Positions 32,286 through 38,423 of a stretch of 38,423 nt of DNA are shown here, in pieces. The notes beneath the pieces were generated by a model. It did not search any database and was not told where the DNA came from. It saw only the letters and a program-made list of their open reading frames with translations. Origin of the DNA: DATKHF01 sp035510355 (GTDB lineage: Bacteria; Patescibacteriota; Saccharimonadia; Saccharimonadales; UBA4665); NCBI GenBank assembly GCA_035510355.1, contig DATKHF010000020.1:1-38423 (forward strand), given 5' to 3'. How positions within the stretch are numbered: the first letter of the stretch is position 1; each line of letters begins with the position of its first letter. A program made the translations under genes and the position numbers.

Positions 32286-33296
32286 ATGTCTGAAGTAGCT
32301 GTTGTTATACCGAATTGGAATGGAATGGAATCGCTCGGCGATTGTCTGGATTCGCTGTTGGCCCAAAGTCTGCCAGCCGCCATTATAGTAGTCGAAAATG
32401 GCTCCAAAGACAGTTCGTTGAAGTTTTTGCAAGCTAATTACCCTGCTGTCATCGTTCTACAGCAACCTAAAAATTTGGGGTTTGCCGGTGGGGTAAACGT
32501 TGGTGTTCGCTACGCTTTGGAAAAAGGCTCGCCGTTCATTGCCTTATTTAATAATGATGCCGTCGCTGACCGTCGCTGGCTCGAATATTTAGTTGATAGC
32601 TTAAAAAAGCACCCGAAGCATGGAATTGCTACCTGCAAATTTATGGATATTAACGAATCTAGTCTCGATAGTACGGGTGACCAATATACCAGCTGGGGTC
32701 TACCATTCCCGCGCGGCCGGGGTGAACCAGTATCGGATCACTATGATCAACATGTGGAAGTCTTTGCTGCCAGCGGCGGGGCGAGTCTGTACCGAGTAAA
32801 GATGTTGCAGGAAGTTGGCCTATTTGATGAGGACTTTTTTGCTTACTACGAAGATGTTGATCTCAGTTTTCGGGCCCAGTTAGCCGGTTGGAAAGTACGC
32901 TATGTACCAGAAGCACTGGCCTATCATCAGATTGGCGCGACAAGTAGCAAAATTAAGGGCTTTACAACCTATCAAACCATGAAAAATCTACCATTACTGC
33001 TCTGGAAAAATGCACCAGGTAATGTTTTTTGGAGAATATTGCCTCGCTTTATAGTTGCCTACTACTCCTTTATGTTTAGCGCAGCTTGGCGAGCTCAGAC
33101 TTGGCCAGCAGTGCGAGGCTACTTCCGGATGCTCAGTTTACTCCCTAAGAAAAGCTGGCAACGCTGGCGGATTCAGCACAATCGCACAGTAACGTCTGCA
33201 TATATCTGGGGTATTATCACCCCAGGTTTACCGCCAAACGCTCATAAGCTAAAGCTGTTGTTCCATCCGATTAAAACTATGAGGATAAAAAAATGA
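32286..33296 (+). CDS. GT2 family glycosyltransferase (rhamnosyltransferase-like)
   Basis: This encodes 336 residues. VAVVIPNWNGMESLGDCLDS opens the fold, IIVVENGSKDSS (33-44) binds nucleotide, and PKNLGFAGGVNVGVRYA (61-77) and LFNNDAVAD (87-95, N-N-D metal site) match the WbbL-type GT2 group. YYEDVDLSFRAQLAGWKVRY supplies the catalytic Glu-Asp. The C-terminal about 100 residues are basic and amphipathic, suited to membrane contact. I chose ATG 32286; the in-frame TTG at 32256 lies inside a preceding short ORF and has no ribosome site. It overlaps the next GT4 start as ATGA. Donor may be dTDP-rhamnose or GDP-rhamnose. Confidence 0.87.
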   Translation: MSEVAVVIPNWNGMESLGDCLDSLLAQSLPAAIIVVENGSKDSSLKFLQANYPAVIVLQQPKNLGFAGGVNVGVRYALEKGSPFIALFNNDAVADRRWLEYLVDSLKKHPKHGIATCKFMDINESSLDSTGDQYTSWGLPFPRGRGEPVSDHYDQHVEVFAASGGASLYRVKMLQEVGLFDEDFFAYYEDVDLSFRAQLAGWKVRYVPEALAYHQIGATSSKIKGFTTYQTMKNLPLLLWKNAPGNVFWRILPRFIVAYYSFMFSAAWRAQTWPAVRGYFRMLSLLPKKSWQRWRIQHNRTVTSAYIWGIITPGLPPNAHKLKLLFHPIKTMRIKK

Positions 33297-34390
33297 GTAC
33301 GACCGTAGCCATCGATGCTCGTGAGTCTGGTACTACTACCGGCCGTTACGTCGATAAGTTAATAGAGTACTTGCATATCTTGCAGCCCGAGTACAAGATT
33401 ATGGTTTTAACAAAACCGCACCGGCTCGATTACTTTGAGCGTATTGCACCGAACTTTGAGGTACTTCCGGCTCCGTATAAGGAATTTACTTTTGCTGAGC
33501 AGCTGGGCTTTCGGAAGCAGTTAAGCGAGTTGAAGCCGGATCTCGTTCATTTCTCTATAGTGCAGCAGCCCGTCTGGTACACGGGAAAAGTAGTTACTAC
33601 CATGCAAGACCTGACGACCGCGCGGTTTAAGAACCCCAGCAAGAATCCGGTGGTGTTTGCTTTTAAACAGCAGGTCTACAAATGGGTAAACAAAAAGGTG
33701 GTCGCTAAGTCAGCGGCGCTTATTGCGCCGTCACAGTATGTTGCTCAGGATGTAGTGAACTTCACTCATGTTGATCCGGCTAAAATCACGGTAACTTACG
33801 AAGGGGCTGATATCATCACGGAAGCACCCGAAGCCCTTACCGAGCTCATTGATAAGCCATTCATCATGTATATTGGTCGGCCAATGCCTCACAAGAACCT
33901 GGAACGTTTAATTGACGCCTTTGTGCTATTGCAAGCAACGCATCCTAATTTACAGCTGGTGCTTGCTGGGAAAAAAGATGCCAACTACCAGCGGATTGAG
34001 CAATCTGTGCATGCAAAAGATATTTCAAACATCCTATTTACCGATTTTATAAGCGAGGGACAGCTGCGTTGGCTGTACGAGCATTGTGCAGCTTATATTT
34101 TTCCTTCCCTGAGTGAAGGTTTTGGGCTGCCCGGACTGGAGGCCATGGCTCACGGTGCACCAGTCGTATCCAGCAACGCCACGTGTCTGCCGGAAATTTA
34201 CGGCACGGCAGCGCATTACTTCGATCCGTTGAATGTTCCAGCTATGGCTACGGCCATTAATGAGGTGCTGATTGATAGCGCTCTACGGGCAAAACTCGTG
34301 ATTGCTGGCCATGCTCAAGTTAAAAAGTACTCTTGGCAACAGATGGCTGAGCAAACACTGGGCGTTTATGAGCGGGCTTTGAAGACGTAA
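33293..34390 (+). CDS. GT4 family glycosyltransferase
   Basis: This encodes 365 residues with GT-B architecture. The N-terminal domain begins TTVAIDARESGTTTGRYVDK (3-22). KPDLVHFSIVQQPVW lies in the acceptor half, and the linker leads to IMYIGRPMPHKNLERLIDAF (191-210) and LVLAGKKDA. The donor site is SEGFGLPGLEAMAHGAPVVS (274-293), with the E-x7-E pair Glu275 and Glu283. This is a typical mannosyl/rhamnosyltransferase of the WbdB/RfaB-like group. It is coupled to the preceding GT2 by an ATGA overlap and converges with the small ORF at 34415. Confidence 0.9.
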   Translation: MSTTVAIDARESGTTTGRYVDKLIEYLHILQPEYKIMVLTKPHRLDYFERIAPNFEVLPAPYKEFTFAEQLGFRKQLSELKPDLVHFSIVQQPVWYTGKVVTTMQDLTTARFKNPSKNPVVFAFKQQVYKWVNKKVVAKSAALIAPSQYVAQDVVNFTHVDPAKITVTYEGADIITEAPEALTELIDKPFIMYIGRPMPHKNLERLIDAFVLLQATHPNLQLVLAGKKDANYQRIEQSVHAKDISNILFTDFISEGQLRWLYEHCAAYIFPSLSEGFGLPGLEAMAHGAPVVSSNATCLPEIYGTAAHYFDPLNVPAMATAINEVLIDSALRAKLVIAGHAQVKKYSWQQMAEQTLGVYERALKT

Positions 34391-34414
34391 CGTTATTTGA
34401 ATCTGGACATTCTT

Positions 34415-34507
34415 TTATTTGGCAGCTTTCTGGGCAGCCTCTTTGGCATCCATCTTTTCTTTTTGCTCTTGCGTAATTTCGTTAATTGCTTTCGCAATGG
34501 ATTTCAT
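34415..34507 (-). CDS. Small 30-residue charged helical protein
   Basis: ATG 34507 is preceded by GGAGG at 34514-34518 with six bases between, and a TATAAT on the minus strand at 34544-34549. The peptide is Lys/Glu/Gln/Ala rich: MKSIAKAINEITQEQKEK followed by MDAKEAAQKAAK, a likely amphipathic helix without Cys or hydrophobic core. I do not recognise a family. The perfect ribosome site and own promoter make chance less likely than for most short ORFs. It lies downstream of khpB with 83 bases between, and may be separately transcribed. Confidence 0.55.
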   Translation of the reverse strand: MKSIAKAINEITQEQKEKMDAKEAAQKAAK

Positions 34508-34543
34508 AAAATTCCTCCCTCATTTACAAACCTTGCCTAGACA

Positions 34544-34549
34544 ATTATA
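34544..34549 (-). promoter_or_regulatory. Candidate -10 box (TATAAT) for the 30-residue ORF
   Basis: A perfect TATAAT lies 36 bases upstream of the ATG at 34507 on the minus strand, leaving a leader of about 30 bases that contains GGAGG. The -35 region is AT-rich without a clear match. Confidence 0.4.
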
Positions 34550-34590
34550 AAAGTTGCTAGAAAATGATCTATAAAATTTCCCACAAAGAA

Positions 34591-35049
34591 TCAGCTCGCC
34601 GGTTTTAAGACTATGTGACGGGTGGGGCCATCGCCAACGGATTCACTGCTAAGGTCGTGCTCAGCAGCGAGCTTGTGGACGGTACGACGGTCTGCGGCGT
34701 TCATGGGCTGTAGATCCATCGGTTGGCCGGTCTCTTGGACGCCTTTTACCCATGACAGGGCACGGTCAGCGAGACGGTCGGCGCGCTGTTTCTTGTAATC
34801 AGCAACATCGACATTGACGCGAGTAATCTCGTGCCTGCTGTTTTTAAGTGCACTGCTTGTAAGAAACTGGAGGGCGCGCATCGTGTCGCCGCGCTGTCCG
34901 ATCAGGAAACCGTTCAAATGGGTTGACGGCACATTGAGTTCAATGACATCACCCTCGTCACTACTGGTAGCGTAGACATCAGTGTTTAGTCCGAAAAACG
35001 ATAGCATGTCCTCGAGATATTTTTTGGCAAAAAGTATAGCTTCTTCCAT
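34591..35049 (-). CDS. khpB: RNA-binding protein KhpB/Jag (KH and R3H domains)
   Basis: This encodes 152 residues. The type II KH domain covers about 32-85, with the G-x-x-G loop in NGFLIGQRGDTMRALQFLTS (46-65). The R3H domain covers about 88-150, with the Arg-x3-His element in NAADRRTVHKLAAEH (117-131, Arg121 and His125). The N-terminal Jag_N domain found in Bacillus and Streptococcus proteins is absent, as is common in short versions. KhpB (Jag/EloR) binds small RNAs and mRNAs and links to cell elongation. Its start overlaps the yidC stop as TAATG, the usual yidC-jag coupling. Confidence 0.9.
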   Translation of the reverse strand: MEEAILFAKKYLEDMLSFFGLNTDVYATSSDEGDVIELNVPSTHLNGFLIGQRGDTMRALQFLTSSALKNSRHEITRVNVDVADYKKQRADRLADRALSWVKGVQETGQPMDLQPMNAADRRTVHKLAAEHDLSSESVGDGPTRHIVLKPAS

Positions 35050-35996
35050 TAGCGCTTCCTCCGTTTAGCTTTTGACGAGGACTTTTTGGTTTTTGGTTTT
35101 TTTGAGGGTGCTCGTGTCGGGGGTGTTTCGACAACTTCGGCTTCAACGATCTTAGAGACGTCTTTACTGGGTTTGTCAGCCGCCGCTTCCAGCTTCGTAA
35201 CATCTTCGCGCAAGACTATTGATTGCTGGATGAAGGCTGTGACGCCACCAACCAGCCAGTAAAGACTCAGTGCCGAGGGATAGTTGACGGTGAAGAGAAA
35301 TATCATGACTGGCAAGAAGTAACGGGTGCTGCGGCCGACAGCGGCGTTAACTTCGGATTGATCAGCCGAACTGCCCTTGCCGGCATCTTTGAGTATATCT
35401 TTTAGTTTGCGGGCATTGGCATCAGTGGGCAGTAACTGCTTACTTTGGTAGAACTGCGAGATGGCGCTGCCGACCACAATGACCATTGCCGGCCAGTAGA
35501 TACCACCCTTGCTGAGCGCGCTGCGATTTAGGTTGACGAGACCAAAGAGGGTGTTATTGAAGTCGTGGGGGGTGGCAGCTATTTGCCGCATCCAGCTAAG
35601 GTGTCTTAGGAAAGGATAGGAGAAGGTGACGAGTTGCCCGGGGTCGTAGACCACCTTCCTGAGTCCGCTGTACAAACCAATTAAAACAATCAGTTGGATA
35701 ATAAGGGTGCCAATGGAGCCGAAAGGGCTGACTTCCCGCTCTTTATATAGTTCCATGACCATTTTTGATTCTTTTTGTTTATTGCCGGCGGCAGCCTTTT
35801 TTATACGCTTAATTTCTGGCTGGAGCTCGCGCATGGCCTTGGCTTGGCGTAGCTGCTTTTTAACCAGTGGCCACATCAGGAGTCGCACTACAATAGTGAA
35901 GATAATAATAGCCAGGCCGAAATCGTGGCCGGGCAAAATGGCATAAATAGCTACGAGTAAATTAAAAATCGGCCGGACAATAATGGTCGTAAACAT
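35049..35996 (-). CDS. yidC: Membrane protein insertase YidC/Oxa1
   Basis: This encodes 315 residues. The five-helix YidC core includes DFGLAIIIFTIVVRLLMWPL with the conserved positively charged groove residue (Arg38), the cytoplasmic hairpin RELQPEIKRIKKAAAGNKQK, FGSIGTLIIQLIVLIGLYSG, and later GRSTRYFLPVMIFLFTVNYP and ALSLYWLVGGVTAFIQQSIV. There is no large periplasmic domain, matching the Gram-positive/CPR type. A Lys/Ser/Arg-rich tail (about 285-315) probably contacts ribosomes. It inserts membrane proteins alone or with Sec. It lies between rnpA and khpB in the normal order, five bases from rnpA. Confidence 0.93.
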   Translation of the reverse strand: MFTTIIVRPIFNLLVAIYAILPGHDFGLAIIIFTIVVRLLMWPLVKKQLRQAKAMRELQPEIKRIKKAAAGNKQKESKMVMELYKEREVSPFGSIGTLIIQLIVLIGLYSGLRKVVYDPGQLVTFSYPFLRHLSWMRQIAATPHDFNNTLFGLVNLNRSALSKGGIYWPAMVIVVGSAISQFYQSKQLLPTDANARKLKDILKDAGKGSSADQSEVNAAVGRSTRYFLPVMIFLFTVNYPSALSLYWLVGGVTAFIQQSIVLREDVTKLEAAADKPSKDVSKIVEAEVVETPPTRAPSKKPKTKKSSSKAKRRKR

Positions 35997-36000
35997 AGCG

Positions 36001-36396
36001 TTAATCTTCCTTTTCTGCTTTCTTTACTATAGCATGTGGTGGTGGTGCTTCATCGAGCACGCCGGCCTTTTGTAACTGAGCATACACCAGCTTGTGCAGC
36101 TCATTTGCCGGCGTATCACCAAGCTCTTCATGAAGTACGGTAAATACCAGGTCGTAGGGGCGGCCAAGCTGTACTTCACGGGCTTGCACCGCGGCATAGA
36201 TGCAGCGGCGGATGCGATTGCGCTTAACCGCAGACTTGTGCACCTTACGGCTGACTACAACTGCCGCCCGGTAACCAGGTTGCCGATCATTACGCACGTA
36301 GCGCAGCAGTAGCTGCGGGCTGCGGACAGTCTGGCCATGTTGGTAGACATAACGCAGGCCACTGTGCCCATGGAACCGATGTGTTGAGCCAATCAC
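36001..36396 (-). CDS. rnpA: Ribonuclease P protein component
   Basis: This encodes 131 residues. The core has RFHGHSGLRYVYQHGQTVRS, LLLRYVRNDRQ, RAAVVVSRKVHKSAVKRNRI and the R-N-R box in KRNRIRRCIYAAVQ (58-71), which contacts the RNase P RNA. DLVFTVLHEEL is the closing strand and helix. A tail of about 20 residues (GVLDEAPPPHAIVKKAEKED) extends beyond the usual end. It helps the RNA subunit mature tRNA 5' ends. It sits in the conserved rpmH-rnpA-yidC order, 53 bases after rpmH. Confidence 0.92.
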   Translation of the reverse strand: MIGSTHRFHGHSGLRYVYQHGQTVRSPQLLLRYVRNDRQPGYRAAVVVSRKVHKSAVKRNRIRRCIYAAVQAREVQLGRPYDLVFTVLHEELGDTPANELHKLVYAQLQKAGVLDEAPPPHAIVKKAEKED

Positions 36397-36449
36397 GCCA
36401 GGGGAACTCCTCTTAATTGCCGGCAGATATCAAAACGTTTTAGACCGAT

Positions 36450-36587
36450 CTAGTGCGTCAGGCGCACTCGCCCTTTGAGGCGACGACGCTGGAGCACTTT
36501 TTGACCGGCCTTAGTGGCCATCCGCTTCATGAAGCCATGTTGGCGAGCGCGGTGGCGCTTTTTTGGTTGGTAGGTTCGTTTCGGCAT
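36450..36587 (-). CDS. rpmH: 50S ribosomal protein L34
   Basis: This encodes 45 residues in the classic form: MPKRTYQPKKRHRARQHGFM then KRMATKAGQKVLQRRRLKGR and a short tail. I chose ATG 36587 because every L34 starts at this point; an in-frame ATG 22 codons upstream is not used. On the minus strand, TTGACG (36618-36623) and TAAAGT (36596-36601) with 16 bases between form a possible promoter very close to the start. It is the first gene of the block leading to rnpA, yidC and khpB, diverging from dnaA across the origin. Confidence 0.95.
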   Translation of the reverse strand: MPKRTYQPKKRHRARQHGFMKRMATKAGQKVLQRRRLKGRVRLTH

Positions 36588-36678
36588 CTGGACTAACTTT
36601 ACTCGCTCTCGTGTCTGCGTCAAGTCGACAATCAGTCTGAGTGATTTTGACAATATTTAACCCACTTATCTTAGCAGG

Positions 36679-36805
36679 TTTTCCACTGTCCAGCAAGTAA
36701 TATCCACAGATCCTCAGATGAGTCTGGTGGCTGTGTACAAACTTTCTCTATTCAGCCTAGTTGTTGTCGGCATACCGGGAATAACAATAATATACTTGTG
36801 GAAAA
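36679..36805 (+). promoter_or_regulatory. oriC-type region with DnaA boxes
   Basis: The rpmH-dnaA space holds several DnaA-box matches to TTATCCACA: TTTTCCACT at 36679-36687, ATATCCACA at 36700-36708, a weaker inverted TTGTACACA at 36732-36740, and inverted TTTTCCACA at 36797-36805. The AT-rich run between 36780 and 36796 could be the unwinding element. Position between rpmH and dnaA is the classic bacterial origin site. Confidence 0.7.
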
Positions 36806-36825
36806 ATCACTCGCTTCTGTATAGT
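36796..36825 (+). promoter_or_regulatory. Candidate dnaA promoter overlapping a DnaA box
   Basis: TTGTGG at 36796-36801 and TATAGT at 36820-36825 are 18 bases apart, followed by GGAG at 36836-36839 and the dnaA ATG. The -35 lies inside the DnaA box 36797-36805, so DnaA could repress its own gene. Confidence 0.5.
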
Positions 36826-36847
36826 AGCAGGTACTGGAGCGAAAGTT

Positions 36848-38221
36848 ATGGACGAGGGTACAGCTAAGAACGAACTGTGGCAGGCAGTGTTGGGTGAAAT
36901 TGAGCTTTCAGTTTCTCACGCCAGTTTTGTGACGTGGTTTAAAAGTACCCGCTTGCTCAGTCTGGAAAACGACTGTCTGCTGATTGGCGTACCAAATGTC
37001 TTTATTAAGCAGCAGCTGGAGCGAAAGTTCAACGACTTGATTACGGCGACGGTTCAAAAAAACGGTGTGATGCCAAAAGTTATTGAGTACAAGATTCACG
37101 CCCTAGCGGTTCGTCGCCCGACCGATGAGCCGGTAACACTAAGCGCTGCTTCAAGCCAAAAAGACCAAGCTAAAATCCACGGCAGTAGCCTCAGCCACAC
37201 CTATCGACAAGGCTTAAACGAGCGCTATACCTTTGACAACTTCATCGTCGGATCAGGTAATGAACTAGCCTATGCTGCCTGCCAAGCAGTTGCTGCCCAA
37301 CCTGGCACGAAATATAATCCTTTGTTTCTCTACGGCGGCGTCGGGATTGGCAAAACCCATCTTATCCAAGCTGTCGGCAACGTTGTGCTGGCCAATAATC
37401 CCAAAGCCCGGGTGGTCTATGTCAGCAGTGAGCAGTTTTTACAGGAATTCGTAGATGCTGTGCGTTTTAAGAAAAACACCGACTTTGCCGACTTCTACCG
37501 CGGGGCTGATGTGCTGATCGTCGACGACGTGCAGTTCATCGCTGGCAAGGAAAAGGTCCAGGAGGAGTTCTTTCATACGTTCAACGCCCTCCACCAAGCC
37601 AATCACCAGATTATTATTAGCTCTGATAAGCCGCCGCGTGACATCCCAACACTAGAAGAGCGTTTACGATCCCGTTTCGTCCAAGGCATGACGATAGATA
37701 TGCAAAACCCTGACTTTGAAACGCGCTGCGCTATTGTCCAAACTAAATCTCAAAGCCATGGTGTACCCCTGCCTGTAGACGTTATGGAATACTTAGCAAC
37801 CAACGTTCAGACCAACATTAGGGAGCTCGAGGGTGCCTTAAACCAACTGCTGGCCTTTTGTGAAATGCGCGGGCTTGAACCAACTATTGCAATTGCTACT
37901 GGCCTGCTTGGCTCGGTTAAGCTGCGGCCAAAGCACTTGAGCCCCCGGCAAATCGTGGAGCGGACCGCACGCCATTACCAGATACCGCTCGAGGATATTC
38001 TCGGGCCAAAACGTGACAAAGATATTGTTGTGCCGCGTCAAGTAGCCATGTATATATTACGCAGTGAGCTCCACCTTAGTTTTCCTAAGATTGCTCGTGA
38101 GCTCGGCCGTAAAGATCACACCACTGCTATTCATTCGGTTGATAAAATTGAAAAAGAATCATCACTCGATGCCGACGTACGGGCTGCTATTGCTGAAATA
38201 AAGGAGCGTTTGTATGCTTAA
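36848..38221 (+). CDS. dnaA: Chromosomal replication initiator protein DnaA
   Basis: This encodes 457 residues with all four domains. Domain I (1-85) has WQAVLGEIELSVSHASFVTW. A short linker follows. The AAA+ domain starts at YTFDNFIVGSGNELAYAA (127-144), with Walker A GGVGIGKT (163-170), Walker B VLIVDDVQF (222-230) and sensor elements around ISSDKPP and EERLRSRF. Domain IV ends with the DnaA signature GRKDHTTAIHS (420-430), which binds the DnaA box. Length and motifs are normal. GGAG at 36836 supports the ATG at 36848. It initiates replication at the adjacent oriC and may repress its own promoter. Confidence 0.97.
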   Translation: MDEGTAKNELWQAVLGEIELSVSHASFVTWFKSTRLLSLENDCLLIGVPNVFIKQQLERKFNDLITATVQKNGVMPKVIEYKIHALAVRRPTDEPVTLSAASSQKDQAKIHGSSLSHTYRQGLNERYTFDNFIVGSGNELAYAACQAVAAQPGTKYNPLFLYGGVGIGKTHLIQAVGNVVLANNPKARVVYVSSEQFLQEFVDAVRFKKNTDFADFYRGADVLIVDDVQFIAGKEKVQEEFFHTFNALHQANHQIIISSDKPPRDIPTLEERLRSRFVQGMTIDMQNPDFETRCAIVQTKSQSHGVPLPVDVMEYLATNVQTNIRELEGALNQLLAFCEMRGLEPTIAIATGLLGSVKLRPKHLSPRQIVERTARHYQIPLEDILGPKRDKDIVVPRQVAMYILRSELHLSFPKIARELGRKDHTTAIHSVDKIEKESSLDADVRAAIAEIKERLYA

Positions 38222-38423
38222 ATTCTCCGCACAAGGCGTGCACAAAACTCGGACAAGCTGTGTAGAAACCGGGAGTTTGTACGCAGGCTCCCCTGAACCT
38301 GCTCCTTGCTTGCGTATAACACGGGCTTTTTGCACATTCTATGCGCGACTTATGAATGGCTTTACCACCAGTAATATTCGCTCTTTTTTATCCGTTAATT
38401 TGCTATTTATCCCCGCTATACAC
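38222..38423 (+). other. Gene-free end of window downstream of dnaA
   Basis: No gene is seen in the last 202 bases. There are weak DnaA-box-like sites: TGTGTAGAA (inverted) at 38259-38267, TTATCCGTT at 38388-38396 and TTATCCCCG at 38407-38415, in an AT-rich stretch. A GGGAG/CTCCC inverted repeat at 38271-38292 has no T-tract. It may be a second origin segment before dnaN, which would lie beyond the edge. Confidence 0.35.

Noticed and set aside
38271..38292. GGGAG/CTCCC inverted repeat after dnaA as a terminator
   Set aside because: Long loop and no following T-tract.
1..38423. tRNA genes, CRISPR arrays and intact insertion sequences
   Set aside because: No T-loop/anticodon patterns, no regularly spaced repeats and no complete transposase were seen on either strand.

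Overview
The window looks like the replication-origin side of a Candidate Phyla Radiation (Patescibacteria) genome, most likely Saccharibacteria (TM7). The right end has the conserved order khpB(jag)-yidC-rnpA-rpmH / oriC / dnaA. The rest is a large surface-polysaccharide locus carrying several Patescibacteria-type membrane proteins. UGA, UAG and UAA all serve as ordinary stops. The taxonomic call is inference from gene order and protein style, not from a search.

Layout. 1-3371 (minus): a Wzy/WaaL-type O-antigen polymerase or ligase, a GtrA-type protein, a LexA-type winged-helix protein without a protease domain, and an unrecognised gene running off the left edge whose 5' end looks interrupted. 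3418-5969 (plus): an initiating polyprenyl glycosylphosphotransferase and a GT4. 5978-9000: UDP-glucose dehydrogenase (minus), a CmcI-like methyltransferase (plus) and a phosphomannomutase-like HAD phosphatase (minus). 9076-13781 (plus): a complete dTDP-L-rhamnose operon (rfbB-rfbC-rfbD-rfbA) and a polytopic protein. 13795-17838: a GT-C/Gpi18-like enzyme, a second GtrA protein, a GT2 and a DUF2142-like protein, with a collapsed GT2 remnant between them. 17958-21391 (plus): a membrane-anchored small protein translationally coupled to a 954-residue secreted repeat protein with a lysozyme-like N-terminus. 21530-27158 (minus): an ABC-transporter polysaccharide export operon (wzm, wzt, methyltransferase, two GT2s). 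27362-34390: a dolichyl-phosphate-mannose-synthase-like GT2, a C-methyltransferase-like protein, a degenerate Nudix protein, rmd and gmd (GDP-D-rhamnose route), a GT2 and a GT4. 34415-38423: a 30-codon small ORF, then the origin-proximal housekeeping block.

How it works together (inference). Three activated-sugar routes are visible: dTDP-L-rhamnose, GDP-mannose to GDP-6-deoxyhexose, and UDP-glucuronate. The PGT starts a lipid-linked chain, the GT2 and GT4 enzymes extend it, and Wzm/Wzt exports it. A polymerase/ligase-like protein and several GT-C/GtrA membrane proteins probably add or attach residues outside the membrane. No Wzx flippase, Wzz regulator, manC or galU is seen here. Such a glycan and the repeat-rich surface protein would be plausible host-contact structures if this is an epibiotic Saccharibacterium.

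The locus is a mosaic with many strand switches. I found three gene remnants in its intergenic spaces (a GT2, a probable GT4 N-terminus and a transposase C-terminus), which suggests repeated insertion and deletion. Closely packed genes often use TAATG, ATGA or GTGA stop/start overlaps.
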